Positions 63,338-64,000 of a stretch of DNA of 64,000 nucleotides are shown piece by piece (the first letter of the stretch is position 1; each line of letters opens with the position of its first letter). The stretch comes from Streptomyces sp. NBC_01717. GTDB lineage: Bacteria > Actinomycetota > Actinomycetes > Streptomycetales > Streptomycetaceae. The notes beneath the pieces are model-generated. The model ran no database searches, was not told where the DNA came from, and worked only from the letters and a program-made list of their open reading frames with translations. The position numbers were made by a program, and so were the translations under genes. The stretch lies in the NCBI RefSeq assembly GCF_036248255.1, contig NZ_CP109178.1, forward strand, positions 186,001-250,000, read 5' to 3'.

Positions 63338-63505
63338 CTAAGGGCTGTCCCGTAATCCCTGGCGGGCGCGCGACGACAGCTACGGCACCTCGCCGCGTTG
63401 TCGGAACGCCCGAATACGCCCAGTATGAGGACGCCCCTCCGCCTTGCGATGCACCGCATCTGACGCCGCCCGCTGATCCACCAGGGATTACGGGACAGCC
63501 CTTAG
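63338..63505. mobile_element. Small non-autonomous inverted-repeat element (MITE, about 165 bp)
   Basis: The left end TAAGGGCTGTCCCGTAATCC is repeated as its complement at the right end, with 24 or more matching bases. Only about 115 bases lie between, with no ORF. TA flanks both AGGGCT termini (63339-63340 and 63503-63504). A solitary identical end is at 26830-26847. The IS701 copy is inserted exactly at its left border. Confidence 0.75.
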
Positions 63506-63876
63506 CGGGTCAGCGTCTCGAAGCCGACATCTCCGCAGTACTGCACGACGCGCCCCTCCGCCTCGGAGTCACTGTTGTTCATCGCCGCCACCGTCGCCTC
63601 CGCCAAGGTGCGGCCTCCGCCGACGGGCTCATCACGCAGCGGTCGCATTGCGAGGAAGGCGTCCTGAGCGACCGCCCCGACCTCGTCGTACCCTGACGAC
63701 TCCGGAGTGTCCGTGGCCGCCGCGTTCCGCGCTTTCTGCCACGCCCCCAGCTGCGTGCAGTAGTTCTCCCGCTGCGCGGTCAGCCGCTCCTCGTCCTTGC
63801 CCTCGGACGAGGAACACCCCGCCGCCACCGCCACCAGGGCGAGGACCGGGACTACCGCCTTAAGCACGCGCACCAC
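63502..63876 (-). CDS. Putative lipoprotein of unknown function
   Basis: This 124-residue protein has a lipoprotein signal peptide (VRVLKAVVPVLALVAVAAGC, lipobox AAGC) followed by SSSEGKDEERLT. The mature part has two further Cys (NYCTQLGAWQKARN and VVQYCGDVGF) that may pair. GTG 63876 follows GGGGG with six bases spacing. The frame ends in TAA formed by the last bases of the adjacent inverted-repeat element, so the element either landed in the original stop or trimmed the C-terminus. It resembles small actinomycete lipoproteins of unknown function. Confidence 0.7.
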   Translation of the reverse strand: MVRVLKAVVPVLALVAVAAGCSSSEGKDEERLTAQRENYCTQLGAWQKARNAAATDTPESSGYDEVGAVAQDAFLAMRPLRDEPVGGGRTLAEATVAAMNNSDSEAEGRVVQYCGDVGFETLTR

Positions 63877-64000
63877 GTTGCCCCCCGGCTGAAACTGCGT
63901 CCGCCCGCCCCTGCCACCCTCAACTCCCGCAGCAGAATACCCGCGCCGGATACCTTGCCCCCACTCGCTCCCCCATTGAGCCGACCCGAGGCCGCCGACA
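63877..64000. other. Upstream region of the lipoprotein gene, right edge
   Basis: The last 124 bases presumably carry the promoter of the lipoprotein gene. No clear -35/-10 pair or other feature stands out. Confidence 0.3.

Overview
The window is high-GC actinobacterial DNA and almost certainly a Streptomyces chromosome, probably an arm region. The evidence is an SsgA-like sporulation protein at 14932, which is a family confined to sporulating actinomycetes. Two large LuxR-type AAA regulators, two ECF41 sigma factors, many small redox and alpha/beta-hydrolase genes paired with their own regulators, and a very high load of insertion sequences and gene remnants fit the same picture. No rRNA, tRNA, CRISPR or prophage was seen.

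Layout. 1-10.9 kb: the start of a secreted protein, a LuxR-type ATPase regulator, an internally deleted S8 peptidase, a class I amidotransferase, a one-TM protein, a winged-helix regulator beside an S8 remnant, msrB, an alpha/beta hydrolase and a broken Bax-inhibitor-like gene. 11.5-18.0 kb: msrA, an epoxide hydrolase, a dead IS5 transposase, the SsgA-like gene, a dead hydrolase copy, and a divergent MocR regulator / PNPOx-like pair. 18.2-26.8 kb: a second LuxR-type regulator, azoreductase, a coupled FAD oxidase / LLM oxidoreductase pair divergent from an HxlR regulator, then remnants (universal stress protein, IS256, NTF2-LysR chimera). 26.9-31.2 kb is an IS pile: a small gene, an IS701 remnant, then complete IS5, IS701 and IS630 elements directly abutting and sharing CTAG junctions. 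31.7-38.7 kb is one very large secreted gene that fuses a GH92 alpha-mannosidase, carbohydrate-binding and FIVAR/Fn3 modules, and a PAP2-type acid phosphatase.

39.2-53 kb: an AraC regulator divergent from a monooxygenase / hydrolase / SDR operon, an atypical hydrolase, three proteins of unknown function, an HxlR regulator divergent from a quinone-oxidoreductase-like enzyme, and an FAD oxidoreductase translationally coupled to an ECF41 sigma factor. 53.5-57 kb: DoxX, an SDR and a secreted SnoaL-like protein with a TetR regulator; two copies of the palindrome CTTGACnnGTCAAG suggest one regulon. 57-61.3 kb: a GT39-like membrane mannosyltransferase and a second ECF41 / FAD oxidoreductase module. 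61.4-64 kb: a Tn3 remnant, a second and intact IS701 copy, a small non-autonomous element (MITE) and a lipoprotein gene.

Recurring themes are redox and electrophile stress enzymes next to dedicated one-component regulators or ECF41 factors, and ongoing gene loss by IS insertion, frameshift and internal deletion. The items I rate highest are the GH92-PAP2 fusion and a conserved 19-bp motif upstream of three secreted-peptidase/hydrolase loci.
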